From Pedobacter sp. UBA4863 (GTDB taxonomy: Bacteria > Bacteroidota > Bacteroidia > Sphingobacteriales > Sphingobacteriaceae), in contig NZ_DHDZ01000028.1 of the NCBI RefSeq assembly GCF_002399615.1, positions 63,272-127,271 on the forward strand: a stretch of 64,000 nt of DNA. The letters run 5' to 3'. Below the pieces are notes generated by a model. That model was given only the letters and a program-made list of their open reading frames with translations. It did not search any database and was not told the DNA's origin. The position numbers were made by a program, and so were the translations under genes. This document shows, one piece after another, positions 9,814 through 18,524 of the stretch (the first letter of the stretch is position 1; each line of letters starts with the position of its first letter).

Positions 9814-10119
9814 TTAAACTTTGATTTCTACTTCAACACCTGAAGGTAACTCAAGTTTCATTAAAGCATCAACTGTTTTTGAGTTTGAGCTATAAATATC
9901 TAAAAGACGTTTATAAGCACACAATTGAAATTGCTCACGAGCTTTTTTGTTAACGTGTGGTGAACGCAATACAGTGAAGATTTTTTTCTCTGTTGGCAAC
10001 GGAATTGGCCCGCTAACTACTGCGCCTGTAGGCTTTACAGTTTTTACGATTTTCTCTGCAGATTTATCTACCAAGTTGTAATCGTAAGATTTTAATTTAA
10101 TTCTAATTCTTTGGCTCAT
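9814..10119 (-). CDS. rpsJ: 30S ribosomal protein S10
   Basis: 101 residues, full length. Typical S10 features are the N-terminal RIRIKLKSYDYNLVDKSAEK, the central VSGPIPLPTEKKIFTVLRSP and the C-terminal LPSGVEVEIKV. It is part of the 30S head and, in many bacteria, of the NusB-S10 antitermination complex. It is the last gene of the str operon here: a strong terminator follows after 20 bases and a T9SS gene comes next, so the usual S10-operon genes (rplC, rplD, rplW and so on) do not follow in this window. The 154-base gap to fusA contains a large imperfect hairpin. Confidence 0.98.
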   Translation of the reverse strand: MSQRIRIKLKSYDYNLVDKSAEKIVKTVKPTGAVVSGPIPLPTEKKIFTVLRSPHVNKKAREQFQLCAYKRLLDIYSSNSKTVDALMKLELPSGVEVEIKV

Positions 10120-10180
10120 TTTATTTTTAATTATGACATCTTGTTAGAGCTATTAATAACAAGGGGTCGGTTTATCTTTT

Positions 10181-10263
10181 GGAGTAAGGACGAAGGAGCA
10201 AAGATTAAAGACCACTACACTCAGGCATCATGTCTTTTTTCCTTGCTCTTTGTTCTTTGTTCC
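10181..10263. repeat. Long imperfect inverted repeat between fusA and rpsJ
   Basis: Arms 10181-10213 and 10231-10263 are about 33 bases each and pair with a few mismatches. Each arm is itself made of repeated purine or pyrimidine words such as gcaaag and aaagaac. It would form a hairpin in the operon mRNA just after the fusA stop. It belongs to the same kind of locally repetitive sequence seen at 21846-21911, 30915-31000, 54150-54360 and inside ribF. Confidence 0.7.
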
Positions 10264-10273
10264 TTTATCTAAA

Positions 10274-12397
10274 TTAGTCTTCTATACCTTTAACCTTGCC
10301 TTTAGACTTCGCTACTACCTCATCTTGGATGTTACGAGGAGCTTCAGCATAGTGATCAAACTCCATTGTAGAAGTTGCACGGCCTGAAGTAATGGTACGT
10401 AATTGAGTTACATAACCAAACATCTCAGAAAGTGGAACCAACGCTTTGATTACCTGTGCACCGTTACGAGAATCTAAGCCTTGCATTTGACCACGACGAC
10501 GGTTCAAGTCACCCATTACATCACCCATGTTTTCTTCTGGAGTTAATACTTCAATTTTCATGATTGGCTCCATTAACACTGGACGACATTTTGGTAACGC
10601 TTCGCGATAAGCCATTTTAGCTGCCAACTCGAATGACAAAGCATCAGAGTCAACCGCGTGGAATGAACCATCAATTAAGCGAACTTTCATGCCTGATAGC
10701 GGATAACCTGCTAACACACCGTTTGCCAATGAAACTTCAAATCCTTTTTGAACTGAAGGAATGTATTCTTTTGGAATAGCACCACCAACAATCTCGTTAA
10801 CAAACTGAAGCGCTGTTTTAGTAGTATCAAAATCTTCATCAATTGGAGAAATTACCACTTTGATATCAGCAAACTTACCACGACCACCTGATTGTTTTTT
10901 GTAAACCTCACGGTGCTCGGTAGATCCGTTGATAGACTCTTTGTAAGCTACTTGTGGTGCTCCTTGGTTAACTTCTACTTTAAATTCACGTCTTAAACGG
11001 TCAATTAAAATATCTAAGTGAAGCTCGCCCATACCAGAAATTACTGTTTGACCAGTTTCTTGATCTGTTTTTACCACAAACGTTGGATCTTCCTCTGCTA
11101 GTTTACCTAAAGCAATACCTAATTTATCTACGTCTGCCTGTGTTTTAGGCTCAATAGCTAAACCAATTACTGGCTCAGGGAAAGTCATAGATTCTAACAC
11201 AATTGGGTGTTTCTCATCGCAAAGTGTATCACCAGTTTTGATGTCTTTGAAACCAACTACTGCACCAATATCACCAGCCTCGATAAAAGGAATTGGATTT
11301 TGTTTATTGGCGTGCATTTGGAAGATACGAGAAATACGCTCTTTGTTACCAGAACGAGTATTTAATACATAAGAACCTGCATCTAATTTACCAGAGTAAG
11401 CACGTATAAAGCATAAACGGCCTACAAATGGGTCTGTAGCAATTTTAAATCCTAATGCAGCAAATGGCTCCTTAACATCTGGTTTACGAGAAATTTCTTC
11501 GCCAGTATTAGGGTTAGTACCTTTTACTGCTTCAATATCTAATGGCGATGGCAATAATTCCATTACTAAATCTAGCATGGTTTGTACACCTTTATTTTTG
11601 AAAGATGAACCACAAACCATAGGAACAATTGCATTATCTAATACTGCCGCACGTAAAGCATCTAAAATTTCGCGTTCAGTTAACGAATCTGGATCATCAA
11701 AGAATTTCTCCATTAACGACTCGTCATAAGAAGCTACAGCTTCCAATAATTTCTCACGATATTCAGCAACTTCGTCTAACATATCAGCTGGGATTGGCAC
11801 TTCAGTAAAGGTCATTCCTTTATCAGCTTCGTTCCAAACCATACCACGGTTGTTGATTAAGTCAACCACACCTTCGAAACCATCTTCTGCACCAATAGGT
11901 AGTTGTAAAGCCACTGCGTTAGAACCTAACATAGATTTTACCTGACCAACTACTTTTAAGAAATCGGCACCAGAACGGTCCATTTTGTTAACGAAACCAA
12001 TACGAGGCACTTTATAACCATCAGCTAAACGCCAGTTAGTTTCAGATTGAGGCTCCACACCATCAACCGCTGAAAATAAGAACACCAACCCGTCTAATAC
12101 ACGTAAAGAACGGTTTACCTCTACGGTAAAATCCACGTGGCCAGGGGTGTCGATAACGTTTACTTGGTATTTATTATTGCGGTAGTTCCAGAAAACAGTA
12201 ACGGCTGCAGAAGTAATGGTGATACCACGCTCTTGCTCTTGCGCCATCCAGTCAGTAGTTGCAGAACCTTCGTGCGTTTCCCCTAACTTGTGGTTTACAC
12301 CAGAATAGAATAAGATACGCTCGGTAGTAGTTGTTTTACCAGCATCGATGTGGGCAGCGATACCAATATTTCTTGTAAATTTTAAATCTCTTGACAT
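10274..12397 (-). CDS. fusA: Elongation factor G
   Basis: 707 residues, full length. The GTPase domain shows G1 (AHIDAGKTTTTE), the switch region with DWMAQEQERGITITSAA, G3 (DTPGHVDF) and G4 (NKMDR). Domains II to V follow, including GMGELHLDILIDRLRREF and the domain IV/V border with EPIMKIEVLTPEENMGDVMG. It catalyses ribosomal translocation with GTP hydrolysis in the cytoplasm. It lies third in the rpsL-rpsG-fusA-rpsJ operon, 57 bases after rpsG. Nothing suggests a specialised paralogue; location and motifs fit the housekeeping copy. Confidence 0.98.
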   Translation of the reverse strand: MSRDLKFTRNIGIAAHIDAGKTTTTERILFYSGVNHKLGETHEGSATTDWMAQEQERGITITSAAVTVFWNYRNNKYQVNVIDTPGHVDFTVEVNRSLRVLDGLVFLFSAVDGVEPQSETNWRLADGYKVPRIGFVNKMDRSGADFLKVVGQVKSMLGSNAVALQLPIGAEDGFEGVVDLINNRGMVWNEADKGMTFTEVPIPADMLDEVAEYREKLLEAVASYDESLMEKFFDDPDSLTEREILDALRAAVLDNAIVPMVCGSSFKNKGVQTMLDLVMELLPSPLDIEAVKGTNPNTGEEISRKPDVKEPFAALGFKIATDPFVGRLCFIRAYSGKLDAGSYVLNTRSGNKERISRIFQMHANKQNPIPFIEAGDIGAVVGFKDIKTGDTLCDEKHPIVLESMTFPEPVIGLAIEPKTQADVDKLGIALGKLAEEDPTFVVKTDQETGQTVISGMGELHLDILIDRLRREFKVEVNQGAPQVAYKESINGSTEHREVYKKQSGGRGKFADIKVVISPIDEDFDTTKTALQFVNEIVGGAIPKEYIPSVQKGFEVSLANGVLAGYPLSGMKVRLIDGSFHAVDSDALSFELAAKMAYREALPKCRPVLMEPIMKIEVLTPEENMGDVMGDLNRRRGQMQGLDSRNGAQVIKALVPLSEMFGYVTQLRTITSGRATSTMEFDHYAEAPRNIQDEVVAKSKGKVKGIED

Positions 12398-12454
12398 CTT
12401 GTTTTGATTAGCTAATTAGCTAATCCGAAAATCAGCTAATTAGTTATATTGTTC

Positions 12455-12922
12455 TTAGAATCTGAAGTGTGAGAACGCTTTGTTAGCCTCGGCCATTTTA
12501 TGCGTATCTTCTTTTTTCTTAACTGCTGCACCTTCACCTTTAGCTGCTGCTACCATTTCGCCAGCTAATTTCTCTTTCATGGTTTTTTCACCACGCTTAC
12601 GCGAGTAGTTAATTAACCATTTCATACCTAATGCAATTTTACGCTCCGGACGCACCTCTGTAGGCACTTGGAAGTTTGCACCACCCACACGGCGAGATTT
12701 AACCTCTACAGCAGGGCTGATATTTGCTAATGCACGTTTGAAGATTTCTAACCCATTCTCACCCGCTTTTTTCTCTGCTAATTCTACAGCATCATAAAAA
12801 ATGGCGTAAGCGATAGATTTTTTACCGTCAAACATCATGTTGTTTACAAATCTTGTAACCTGAACATCGTTAAATTTAGGATCAGGAAGAATAATTCTTT
12901 TCTTTGGTTTCGACTTTCTCAT
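12455..12922 (-). CDS. rpsG: 30S ribosomal protein S7
   Basis: 155 residues, full length. Recognisable by the N-terminal MRKSKPKKRIILPDPKF, the core NISPAVEVKSRRVGGANFQV and PTEVRPERKIALGMKWLI, and the C-terminal EANKAFSHFRF. It nucleates assembly of the 30S head by binding the 16S rRNA 3' domain. It lies 17 bases after rpsL in the str operon. Confidence 0.98.
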   Translation of the reverse strand: MRKSKPKKRIILPDPKFNDVQVTRFVNNMMFDGKKSIAYAIFYDAVELAEKKAGENGLEIFKRALANISPAVEVKSRRVGGANFQVPTEVRPERKIALGMKWLINYSRKRGEKTMKEKLAGEMVAAAKGEGAAVKKKEDTHKMAEANKAFSHFRF

Positions 12923-12939
12923 TTCTTATTTCCTCCTAA

Positions 12940-13353
12940 TTATTTCTTTTTACCTTTTGCTGGAGCTGCAGCTGCTTGTCCTGGTTTAGGGCGCTTAGTT
13001 CCATATTTACTACGACGTTGGTTACGACCAGCTACACCTGATGTATCTAATGCACCACGGATGATGTGGTAACGCACACCTGGCAAATCTTTAACACGAC
13101 CACCACGGATCAAAACGATTGAGTGCTCTTGTAAGTTGTGACCTTCTCCTGGAATGTAGGCATTCACCTCTTTACCATTGGTTAAACGTACACGGGCAAC
13201 TTTACGCATTGCAGAGTTTGGTTTCTTAGGGGTAGTAGTATATACACGTGTACATACGCCTCTTCGCTGTGGACAGCTGTCCAACGCCGGAGATTTACTC
13301 TTAAACTCCAGTGCTACTCTACCTTTTCTAACTAATTGTTGAATGGTTGGCAT
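12940..13353 (-). CDS. rpsL: 30S ribosomal protein S12
   Basis: 137 residues. The core is typical: QLVRKGRVALEFKSKSPALD, the decoding-site stretch TTPKKPNSAMRKVARVRLTN with the lysine where streptomycin resistance arises still wild type, and PGVRYHIIRGALDTSGV. A low-complexity basic tail (AAAAPAKGKKK) extends the C-terminus, as in other Bacteroidota. It is the first gene of the str operon, with a strong promoter at 13431-13461. Confidence 0.98.
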   Translation of the reverse strand: MPTIQQLVRKGRVALEFKSKSPALDSCPQRRGVCTRVYTTTPKKPNSAMRKVARVRLTNGKEVNAYIPGEGHNLQEHSIVLIRGGRVKDLPGVRYHIIRGALDTSGVAGRNQRRSKYGTKRPKPGQAAAAPAKGKKK

Positions 13354-13430
13354 TTCTTGCTTTTTGTTTCTATTATTTATTTAATTTCCTTGCCGTTAGC
13401 AGTTTACAACTAGCCTACATTAAGGGATTG

Positions 13431-13461
13431 CAAAAGTAGAACAATTTCTTTTAACTATCAA
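13431..13461 (-). promoter_or_regulatory. Promoter of the str operon
   Basis: On the minus strand, TTG, then 20 bases, then TACTTTTG (13438 down to 13431) matches the Bacteroidota housekeeping consensus. The start of transcription should be near 13425, about 70 bases before the rpsL ATG. Confidence 0.8.
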
Positions 13462-13710
13462 GAGGTTACAATATATTTTTTTAAGTTAAACACAATTAAT
13501 TTAAAAATTAGCTTAAGCTTAAAACAAGCAGGTTTTTTTTTGGAGGAAAGTAATTGCACGAACGTCTCGTTCCCAACAACTCGTTTCTGTTACAGGAAGA
13601 ATCAAACCACTATCACAACTATTAAGAGTGCCAGTATCTTGTTTTTTATCTATATTACTTGTAATTTGACCTCCACATCACATTAACCTAGCTCTTGCAT
13701 TTTTATACAT
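13462..13710. other. Intergenic region upstream of the histidine kinase gene
   Basis: Together with the rpsL leader this makes 357 bases without a gene. I see no clear promoter for the kinase and no small ORF. Confidence 0.5.
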
Positions 13711-15135
13711 ATGGAGAAAATTTTAACACATCGAAAAAAGACCATCATTTATAATTATGCAGTTTATATTTTTATTTCCATTATACTCATTGTTAGCCTA
13801 AACCATTATGGCTTAAAATTAATTAACGGACTAAGGGCTTTTATATCTGGAGAGTCTTTGTATATGAAGGCGCAGCACGAGGCCACAAGACACTTAACAA
13901 ATTATATTTTTACATCTAACCCTAAGCATTACGATCTTTTTATAGAAAACCTTGAAGTTCCTGTTAGCGACAGCCTTGCCAGAGTATCTATGGATAAAAA
14001 AGAAAGCCAGCAGATTACCTATCAGTTATTATTGAAAGCGAAAAACTTACCAGAAGATGCCAAGAACATTATTTGGGTTTATAACAACTTCAAGAATTTT
14101 GACCGTTTTAAAAATGCTGTAAAAATATGGAAAGAGGCAGATCTATTAATTATTGAGTTAGAGAAATTAAGCCGTGAAATAAAAGCCACACTTACACAAA
14201 ATCCGGAAATGGAGATGCAAAAACGTAAAGAATACGCTATGCAAATAGACCATCTTTCGCGTCTAATAACCATTAAAGGGAATGATTTTGACAGATCTTT
14301 AATTACAACGGTAACCTTTGTTAACCGAGCTGTGCTACTAATGATCATGCTAAATGCCTTAATTATTGGCGCTTGCCTCTTAGTGCTATCCATAAAGTAT
14401 ATCAATAGATTAACTGCGCTACAAAAAGATACACAAATACAAAATGAAGTATTGATGCAAACCAATACAGAACTAGACCTATTTACGCATAGTGTATCGC
14501 ACGATTTAAGAGCACCTATATCGTCATTACAGGGCATTATTTCATTGGCCGAAATAGAGCAATCTGACGCTCAAAGAACCGAATATTTTACACTAATGAA
14601 GCAAATATTAGCCCGACAAGACAGTTTTATCTTAAAAATCATTCAATTCTCTAAAAACAAAAGAATTGATTTGAATGAGGACACTATTCACCTACCCACT
14701 TTTTTTGAAAACATTGTTGAGGATTTAAAATACAGCGATTTAAACACACCAATTGACATTACCTATAAAATTGCCCCACAAACCATCATTACGGATGCTT
14801 TTAGGCTTGACATTATTTGTAGAAATGTACTATCAAATGCCATAAAATATTCGGATACCTCCAAAGCCGTAAATTACATCAACATTATTGTAGATATTAA
14901 GGATAATGAGTTAGAAATTTTAATAGAAGACAATGGCATAGGTGTAGAAGAAACCCACCAAGAAAAAATATTTGAAATGTTCTATGTTACTTCGCACCAC
15001 AACAAAGGTAGCGGCATAGGGCTTTACCTTACCCAACAAATGATTAATAAAATGAATGGCAAAGCAAAATTCAATTCTGTTTTTGGCGAAGGCTGTGCAA
15101 TGACAATCAACATCCCAACCTGTGTGGTTTCTTAG
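13711..15135 (+). CDS. Membrane sensor histidine kinase
   Basis: 474 residues. A membrane segment at 13-32, an extracytoplasmic helical sensor of about 170 residues, a second membrane segment at about 206-229, then the kinase core: H box SVSHDLRAPISS with the phosphorylated His264, N box around Asn376 (RNVLSNAIKYS), G1 box DNGIG (407-411) and G2 box GSGIG (433-437). It should autophosphorylate in response to an extracellular or membrane signal. No response regulator gene is adjacent, so it is an orphan kinase. The helical sensor resembles CHASE3-like four-helix sensors in length and placement, but that is inference. It points toward the convergent cytochrome b5 gene. Confidence 0.93.
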   Translation: MEKILTHRKKTIIYNYAVYIFISIILIVSLNHYGLKLINGLRAFISGESLYMKAQHEATRHLTNYIFTSNPKHYDLFIENLEVPVSDSLARVSMDKKESQQITYQLLLKAKNLPEDAKNIIWVYNNFKNFDRFKNAVKIWKEADLLIIELEKLSREIKATLTQNPEMEMQKRKEYAMQIDHLSRLITIKGNDFDRSLITTVTFVNRAVLLMIMLNALIIGACLLVLSIKYINRLTALQKDTQIQNEVLMQTNTELDLFTHSVSHDLRAPISSLQGIISLAEIEQSDAQRTEYFTLMKQILARQDSFILKIIQFSKNKRIDLNEDTIHLPTFFENIVEDLKYSDLNTPIDITYKIAPQTIITDAFRLDIICRNVLSNAIKYSDTSKAVNYINIIVDIKDNELEILIEDNGIGVEETHQEKIFEMFYVTSHHNKGSGIGLYLTQQMINKMNGKAKFNSVFGEGCAMTINIPTCVVS

Positions 15136-15165
15136 CTACCACTCTGCTACCTACCCCTAAATAGC

Positions 15166-15399
15166 TTACCGCAAAGCCCCCACAACTAGCAGTTTCTCAA
15201 AAACCATTTCGTTATGTGGCGCATCGGCCAATTCGTCGGTAAGGTCTTGCCCGGCCCAATGTTCGTAATGCTTACCATTCTTCCACAAACGGCTTTCACT
15301 TACATCGTATATTATTCCTTTAAAGGCTATCCAAACTTGCGGTTTATCTTGGCCATTACGTAAGGCCAGTTGTTGCTTGGTATAAGTTTGTAATTCCAT
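15166..15399 (-). CDS. Cytochrome b5-like heme-binding domain protein
   Basis: 77 residues. It has the cytochrome b5 fold core: YTKQQLALRNGQDKPQVWIAF followed by KGIIYDVSES, then WKNGKHYEHWAGQDLTDEL. The first candidate heme ligand is His47 or His50 (NGKHYEHWAG); the second lies around the APHNEM segment. There is no membrane anchor or signal, so it should be a small soluble or partner-bound electron carrier or ligand-binding domain. Its start overlaps the stop of the upstream lycopene-cyclase-like gene as TAATG, implying translational coupling and a joint function, possibly electron delivery to a membrane enzyme. Confidence 0.85.
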   Translation of the reverse strand: MELQTYTKQQLALRNGQDKPQVWIAFKGIIYDVSESRLWKNGKHYEHWAGQDLTDELADAPHNEMVFEKLLVVGALR

Positions 15400-16097
15400 T
15401 ATACCGCCTTTTTACTCTTAAAAAACTCGAACATATAAATAGCCAACAACAACATAGCCAAGACAACGAAATGTGTTTCTATCGGAATCTTAGCAATATG
15501 CATTCCCGATAATTGACTTGGGGCAACCACAAACAGTTCACTCCAGAACACAATGCCATAAACCACATAAAAAGGAACAAGCGATACTAAAAATGCCCGA
15601 TATGCTTTGTACATAAACCTCAGCTTGCCTACATATTCAATTAAAAACAACACTACTAAAAGTGTGGCAAAAGTAAACAGAGTGTACCATTTGGTATAAG
15701 CAAAAAACAAGAAGGCAACACAAAGGCCAAGCAACAAATTACTTAGCGCCAAGCTGTAGCGTTGTAAATTATTGTTGGGAAATTTTACATTGAGGTATTG
15801 ATATATGCTCAACGCGGCAAAGGCGAAAGAAAAATTTAAAATGGATAGCTCTACCGGAACCTCCTTTATTGATATATCAAGATTTAGGCCCGTTTTATAA
15901 CTTGTAACCTGAAACCAATGCTGCAAGACCGCAATTACCGAAAATATAATAGCCGAAATTAAAGCTGCCCCAACTGCCGGCTTAAAACTACCGTTACTGT
16001 ATATTTTTTTATTAACTTGAAAAATTAGCGGCAATAGTAATGGAGCAAGGGCCAAAGCCAAAAATACAAACTTCATAGTTGTGGGGTTATGTCGCAA
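15399..16097 (-). CDS. Lycopene-cyclase-domain membrane protein (CrtYcd-like), divergent
   Basis: 232 residues with six or seven membrane helices. Two internally similar halves each carry the motif region of heterodimeric-type lycopene cyclases: P81-V-E-L in KEVPVELSILNF and P205-I-E-T in AKIPIETHFVVL. The family motif is PxE followed by E or D; here the second acidic residue is absent in both halves, so cyclase activity is uncertain. The start is either 16097 or the ATG at 16076 (MKFVFLAL), which looks more like a membrane-protein start. It is coupled to the cytochrome b5 gene. An ECF sigma gene lies upstream, separated by a terminator; no phytoene synthase or desaturase gene is in this window. 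Confidence 0.7.
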   Translation of the reverse strand: MRHNPTTMKFVFLALALAPLLLPLIFQVNKKIYSNGSFKPAVGAALISAIIFSVIAVLQHWFQVTSYKTGLNLDISIKEVPVELSILNFSFAFAALSIYQYLNVKFPNNNLQRYSLALSNLLLGLCVAFLFFAYTKWYTLFTFATLLVVLFLIEYVGKLRFMYKAYRAFLVSLVPFYVVYGIVFWSELFVVAPSQLSGMHIAKIPIETHFVVLAMLLLAIYMFEFFKSKKAV

Positions 16098-16131
16098 AAG
16101 TATGATTTTAAAACAAGATTAAACCCCATAA

Positions 16132-16156
16132 AAAAACCCCAAACAAGTCGGGGTCT
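16132..16156 (-). terminator. Terminator after the second ECF sigma gene
   Basis: On the minus strand, ACCCC pairs with GGGGT across a 9-base loop and is followed directly by a run of T. It separates the sigma gene from the lycopene-cyclase-like gene, so readthrough would be only partial. Confidence 0.72.
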
Positions 16157-16170
16157 TTATATTTCTATTA

Positions 16171-16686
16171 CTATCCTCTATCGGTAGCGTAATTTTTAAG
16201 GTATTTTTTTAGCTGCCCCCTCGCTACGTGAATTCTGGTTTTCACCGTACCAATTGGAATAGCTAATTCTTCTGCAATTTCGTGATATTTGTACCCTTCA
16301 AAATACATTAAAAATGGTGTATGGTACTCGGGCGCTAACGAATCAAGTGCCTTATTAATGTCTTTTAATACAAATTTACTCTCTACGCCGTTGCTAGTTG
16401 CACTATAATGTAAGTTAGCATAGGTAATATCATCGCTCTGCGTAATTAAAGTATTTGTTTTTACCAAACGTCTGTAATTATTAATAAAGGTATTACGCAT
16501 AATGGTAAAAAGCCAGCCCTTTAAATTGGTTCCTTCTTTAAATTTACTGTAATAGGTTACAGCCTTTAGCATGGTGTCTTGCACCAAATCATTTGCGTCT
16601 TCTAGGTCTTTAGTAAAATTTAGGGCAAATGATTTTAATGAGGTAGAATAATCATTTAGTTGTTCATTAAATTGCAGCTGTGTCAT
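16171..16686 (-). CDS. ECF-type RNA polymerase sigma factor
   Basis: 171 residues. Region 2 is seen at about 20-65 (NFTKDLEDANDLVQDTMLKA, NLKGWLFTIMRNTFINNYRR) and region 4 at about 112-160 (EYHTPFLMYFEGYKYHEIAE, then PIGTVKTRIHVARGQLKKYL). There is no adjacent anti-sigma gene. Similar Bacteroidota factors often sit next to carotenoid genes, which fits the lycopene-cyclase-like neighbour, but target genes cannot be read from the window. A 28-base near-perfect inverted repeat lies 53 bases upstream of the start and may bind its regulator. Confidence 0.92.
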   Translation of the reverse strand: MTQLQFNEQLNDYSTSLKSFALNFTKDLEDANDLVQDTMLKAVTYYSKFKEGTNLKGWLFTIMRNTFINNYRRLVKTNTLITQSDDITYANLHYSATSNGVESKFVLKDINKALDSLAPEYHTPFLMYFEGYKYHEIAEELAIPIGTVKTRIHVARGQLKKYLKNYATDRG

Positions 16687-16738
16687 ATTCTTTAGTTTTA
16701 GTTATTAAAAAAGAACAGATGCTAGATGGGGCAACTGT

Positions 16739-16766
16739 CATAGTTATGTAAGAGATTACAACTATG
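16739..16766 (-). promoter_or_regulatory. Inverted repeat upstream of the ECF sigma gene, candidate operator
   Basis: Arms CATAGTTGTAA and TTACATAACTATG (minus strand) pair over 11 bases with a two-base bulge around a TCTC centre. The position, 53-80 bases before the ATG, suits a promoter operator. The binding protein is unknown. Confidence 0.5.
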
Positions 16767-16836
16767 ATACCAAAAACAACGAAAGGCGTAGAATAATATT
16801 TAAAAAACCTTAAAAACCTTTATAGAAAGTAGTATG

Positions 16837-17853
16837 CTAAAGAATATTAACTTCTCTTTCTAACACCACATCAAATTTTTGCTGCACGGCATTGATTATT
16901 TTTTCTGAAAATCTATACACTTCTTGTCCTGTAGCGCCACCATGATTAACCAATACCAAAGCTTGGTTTTTCCATGTGCCCGTGTTTCCTTCTAACATTC
17001 CTTTAAAGCCGCAAGCTTCTATTAGCCAGCCTGCAGCAAGTTTTATCCTGCCATTTGCCGCCGGATAGTGTGGAACATCAGGGAACTGAGGCAATAATAT
17101 GTCAAACGCAGCTTGATCAATAATGGGATTTTTAAAAAAACTGCCAGCGTTACCAATAGTGCTGGGATCTGGCAATTTACTTACACGAATGGCCGCAACT
17201 ACCTCAGAAACATCGGCAATAGTCGGTTTGGCAATTCCTCTTCGCTCTAATTCTGCATTGATAGCGCCATAATGTGTTTGTATATGGGGTATTCTTGATA
17301 ACCGATAGGTTACTGAAGTAATGATAAACTGTCCCTTTAACTTACCTTTAAATATACTTTCACGATAGGCAAATTCACACTCGGCCTTGTTAAAGGTTTT
17401 TAATTTGCCCGTGGCAATTTCAAATGCGGTGCAACTTTCAAATACATCTTTAACTTCTACGCCATAGGCACCAATATTTTGTATGGGCGAAGCGCCAACT
17501 GTACCCGGAATTAACGTTAGGTTTTCTATACCCGCATAGTCTTTTGCAACACAAAACTTCACCAAACTGTCCCAAACTTCGCCAGCTCCTGCGGTTACCA
17601 AAACATCGTCCCCTATTTCTTTAACCTCTATGCCTTTGATACTAATTTTTAGCACCAAACCATCGTAATCTTTGGTAAATAGCATATTGCTACCACCGCC
17701 TAGCACCAATAAATTGCGCTGCAAAGCTACTTCGTTGGCGAACACTTCTTTTAAGTGGGCTACGCTTTTTATTTCAGCATAATATTTAGCGTTACAATCA
17801 ATTGCAAAAGTGTTATATGGCTTTAATGAAATGTTTGTTTGGATAATTGACAT
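16837..17853 (-). CDS. murB: UDP-N-acetylenolpyruvoylglucosamine reductase
   Basis: 338 residues, the long type I form. The FAD-binding domain shows LLVLGGGSNMLF and IPGTVGASPIQNIGAYGVEV; the substrate domain shows NAGSFFKNP with the catalytic serine and a C-terminal region with the expected glutamate. It reduces UDP-GlcNAc-enolpyruvate to UDP-MurNAc with NADPH in peptidoglycan synthesis. It is monocistronic here, as neighbours are spaced or unrelated. The -7 box TACCTTTG ends four bases before the ATG, suggesting a leaderless mRNA. Confidence 0.97.
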   Translation of the reverse strand: MSIIQTNISLKPYNTFAIDCNAKYYAEIKSVAHLKEVFANEVALQRNLLVLGGGSNMLFTKDYDGLVLKISIKGIEVKEIGDDVLVTAGAGEVWDSLVKFCVAKDYAGIENLTLIPGTVGASPIQNIGAYGVEVKDVFESCTAFEIATGKLKTFNKAECEFAYRESIFKGKLKGQFIITSVTYRLSRIPHIQTHYGAINAELERRGIAKPTIADVSEVVAAIRVSKLPDPSTIGNAGSFFKNPIIDQAAFDILLPQFPDVPHYPAANGRIKLAAGWLIEACGFKGMLEGNTGTWKNQALVLVNHGGATGQEVYRFSEKIINAVQQKFDVVLEREVNIL

Positions 17854-17857
17854 GACG

Positions 17858-17865
17858 CAAAGGTA
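17858..17865 (-). promoter_or_regulatory. -7 promoter box of murB
   Basis: TACCTTTG on the minus strand, its final G four bases before the ATG at 17853. Transcription would start at or next to the start codon. No TTG is seen at the ideal upstream spacing. Confidence 0.6.
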
Positions 17866-17885
17866 TTAATTCGGCCATTAAAAAA

Positions 17886-18476
17886 TCAGCTCATTTCCTC
17901 TTCTTTAATCACATTTTCAATTCTCTTATCGGGAATTAGCCATACCATAGCAACCAAAACAAGTAATGTCCCCGAAATCCATACACTTAGAAAAGCGCTT
18001 GGTATTGCAAGCACATAACAAACCACAGACAGTTTACCTTTAAGACCGCTACCTGTTGCTTTGGCAATTAGCGAATTTTTGCCATGATGTTTTATCAGCA
18101 AATTGGCTAAAATACTATAAGCCAAGGCACACATTAAAAGTATAAAACTATATAGTGCCATTGGCGAAGGGGCAAAATGATTATCCCCCATCCAGGCGGT
18201 AGCGAACGGCACCATAGACAGCCAAAACAGTAAATGTAAATTTGCCCAAAGCACTGCGCCATTTACTTTATTAACCACCGCAAACAAGTGGTGATGATTA
18301 TTCCAATAAATGCCCACATAAATAAAACTTAGTACATAACTTAAAAATACCGGAAGAACATCCAACAAATCTTTAAAGCTGCTTTGTTCATAAGGCACTT
18401 TAAGTGCTAACACCATAATGGTGATGATGATGGCAATAACGCCATCACTAAAAGCTTCTAACCTTCCTTTATTCAT
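17886..18476 (-). CDS. TMEM175/DUF1211-family membrane channel protein
   Basis: 196 residues from the ATG at 18476 (MNKGRLEAFSDG). A longer frame from 18527 has a start that overlaps the likely promoter (-7 box TATTTTTG at 18532-18525), so I reject it. The hallmark is RLEAFSDGVIAIIITIMVLA, the F-S-D motif of the first helix of TMEM175 channels, followed by five more membrane helices with WNNHHHLF and FWLSMVPFATAWMG. Bacterial members form tetrameric potassium-selective leak channels. It lies downstream of nothing obviously related; the TetR-regulated efflux operon diverges from it. Confidence 0.88.
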   Translation of the reverse strand: MNKGRLEAFSDGVIAIIITIMVLALKVPYEQSSFKDLLDVLPVFLSYVLSFIYVGIYWNNHHHLFAVVNKVNGAVLWANLHLLFWLSMVPFATAWMGDNHFAPSPMALYSFILLMCALAYSILANLLIKHHGKNSLIAKATGSGLKGKLSVVCYVLAIPSAFLSVWISGTLLVLVAMVWLIPDKRIENVIKEEEMS

Positions 18477-18524
18477 AAAAAATACTGTTAATAAAGTGTC
18501 AATTTTTGATATTCGAATATAACA

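Noticed and set aside
15399..16686. Complete carotenoid cluster
   Set aside because: Only a cyclase-like gene and a sigma factor are present; no phytoene synthase, desaturase or hydroxylase is found in the window.
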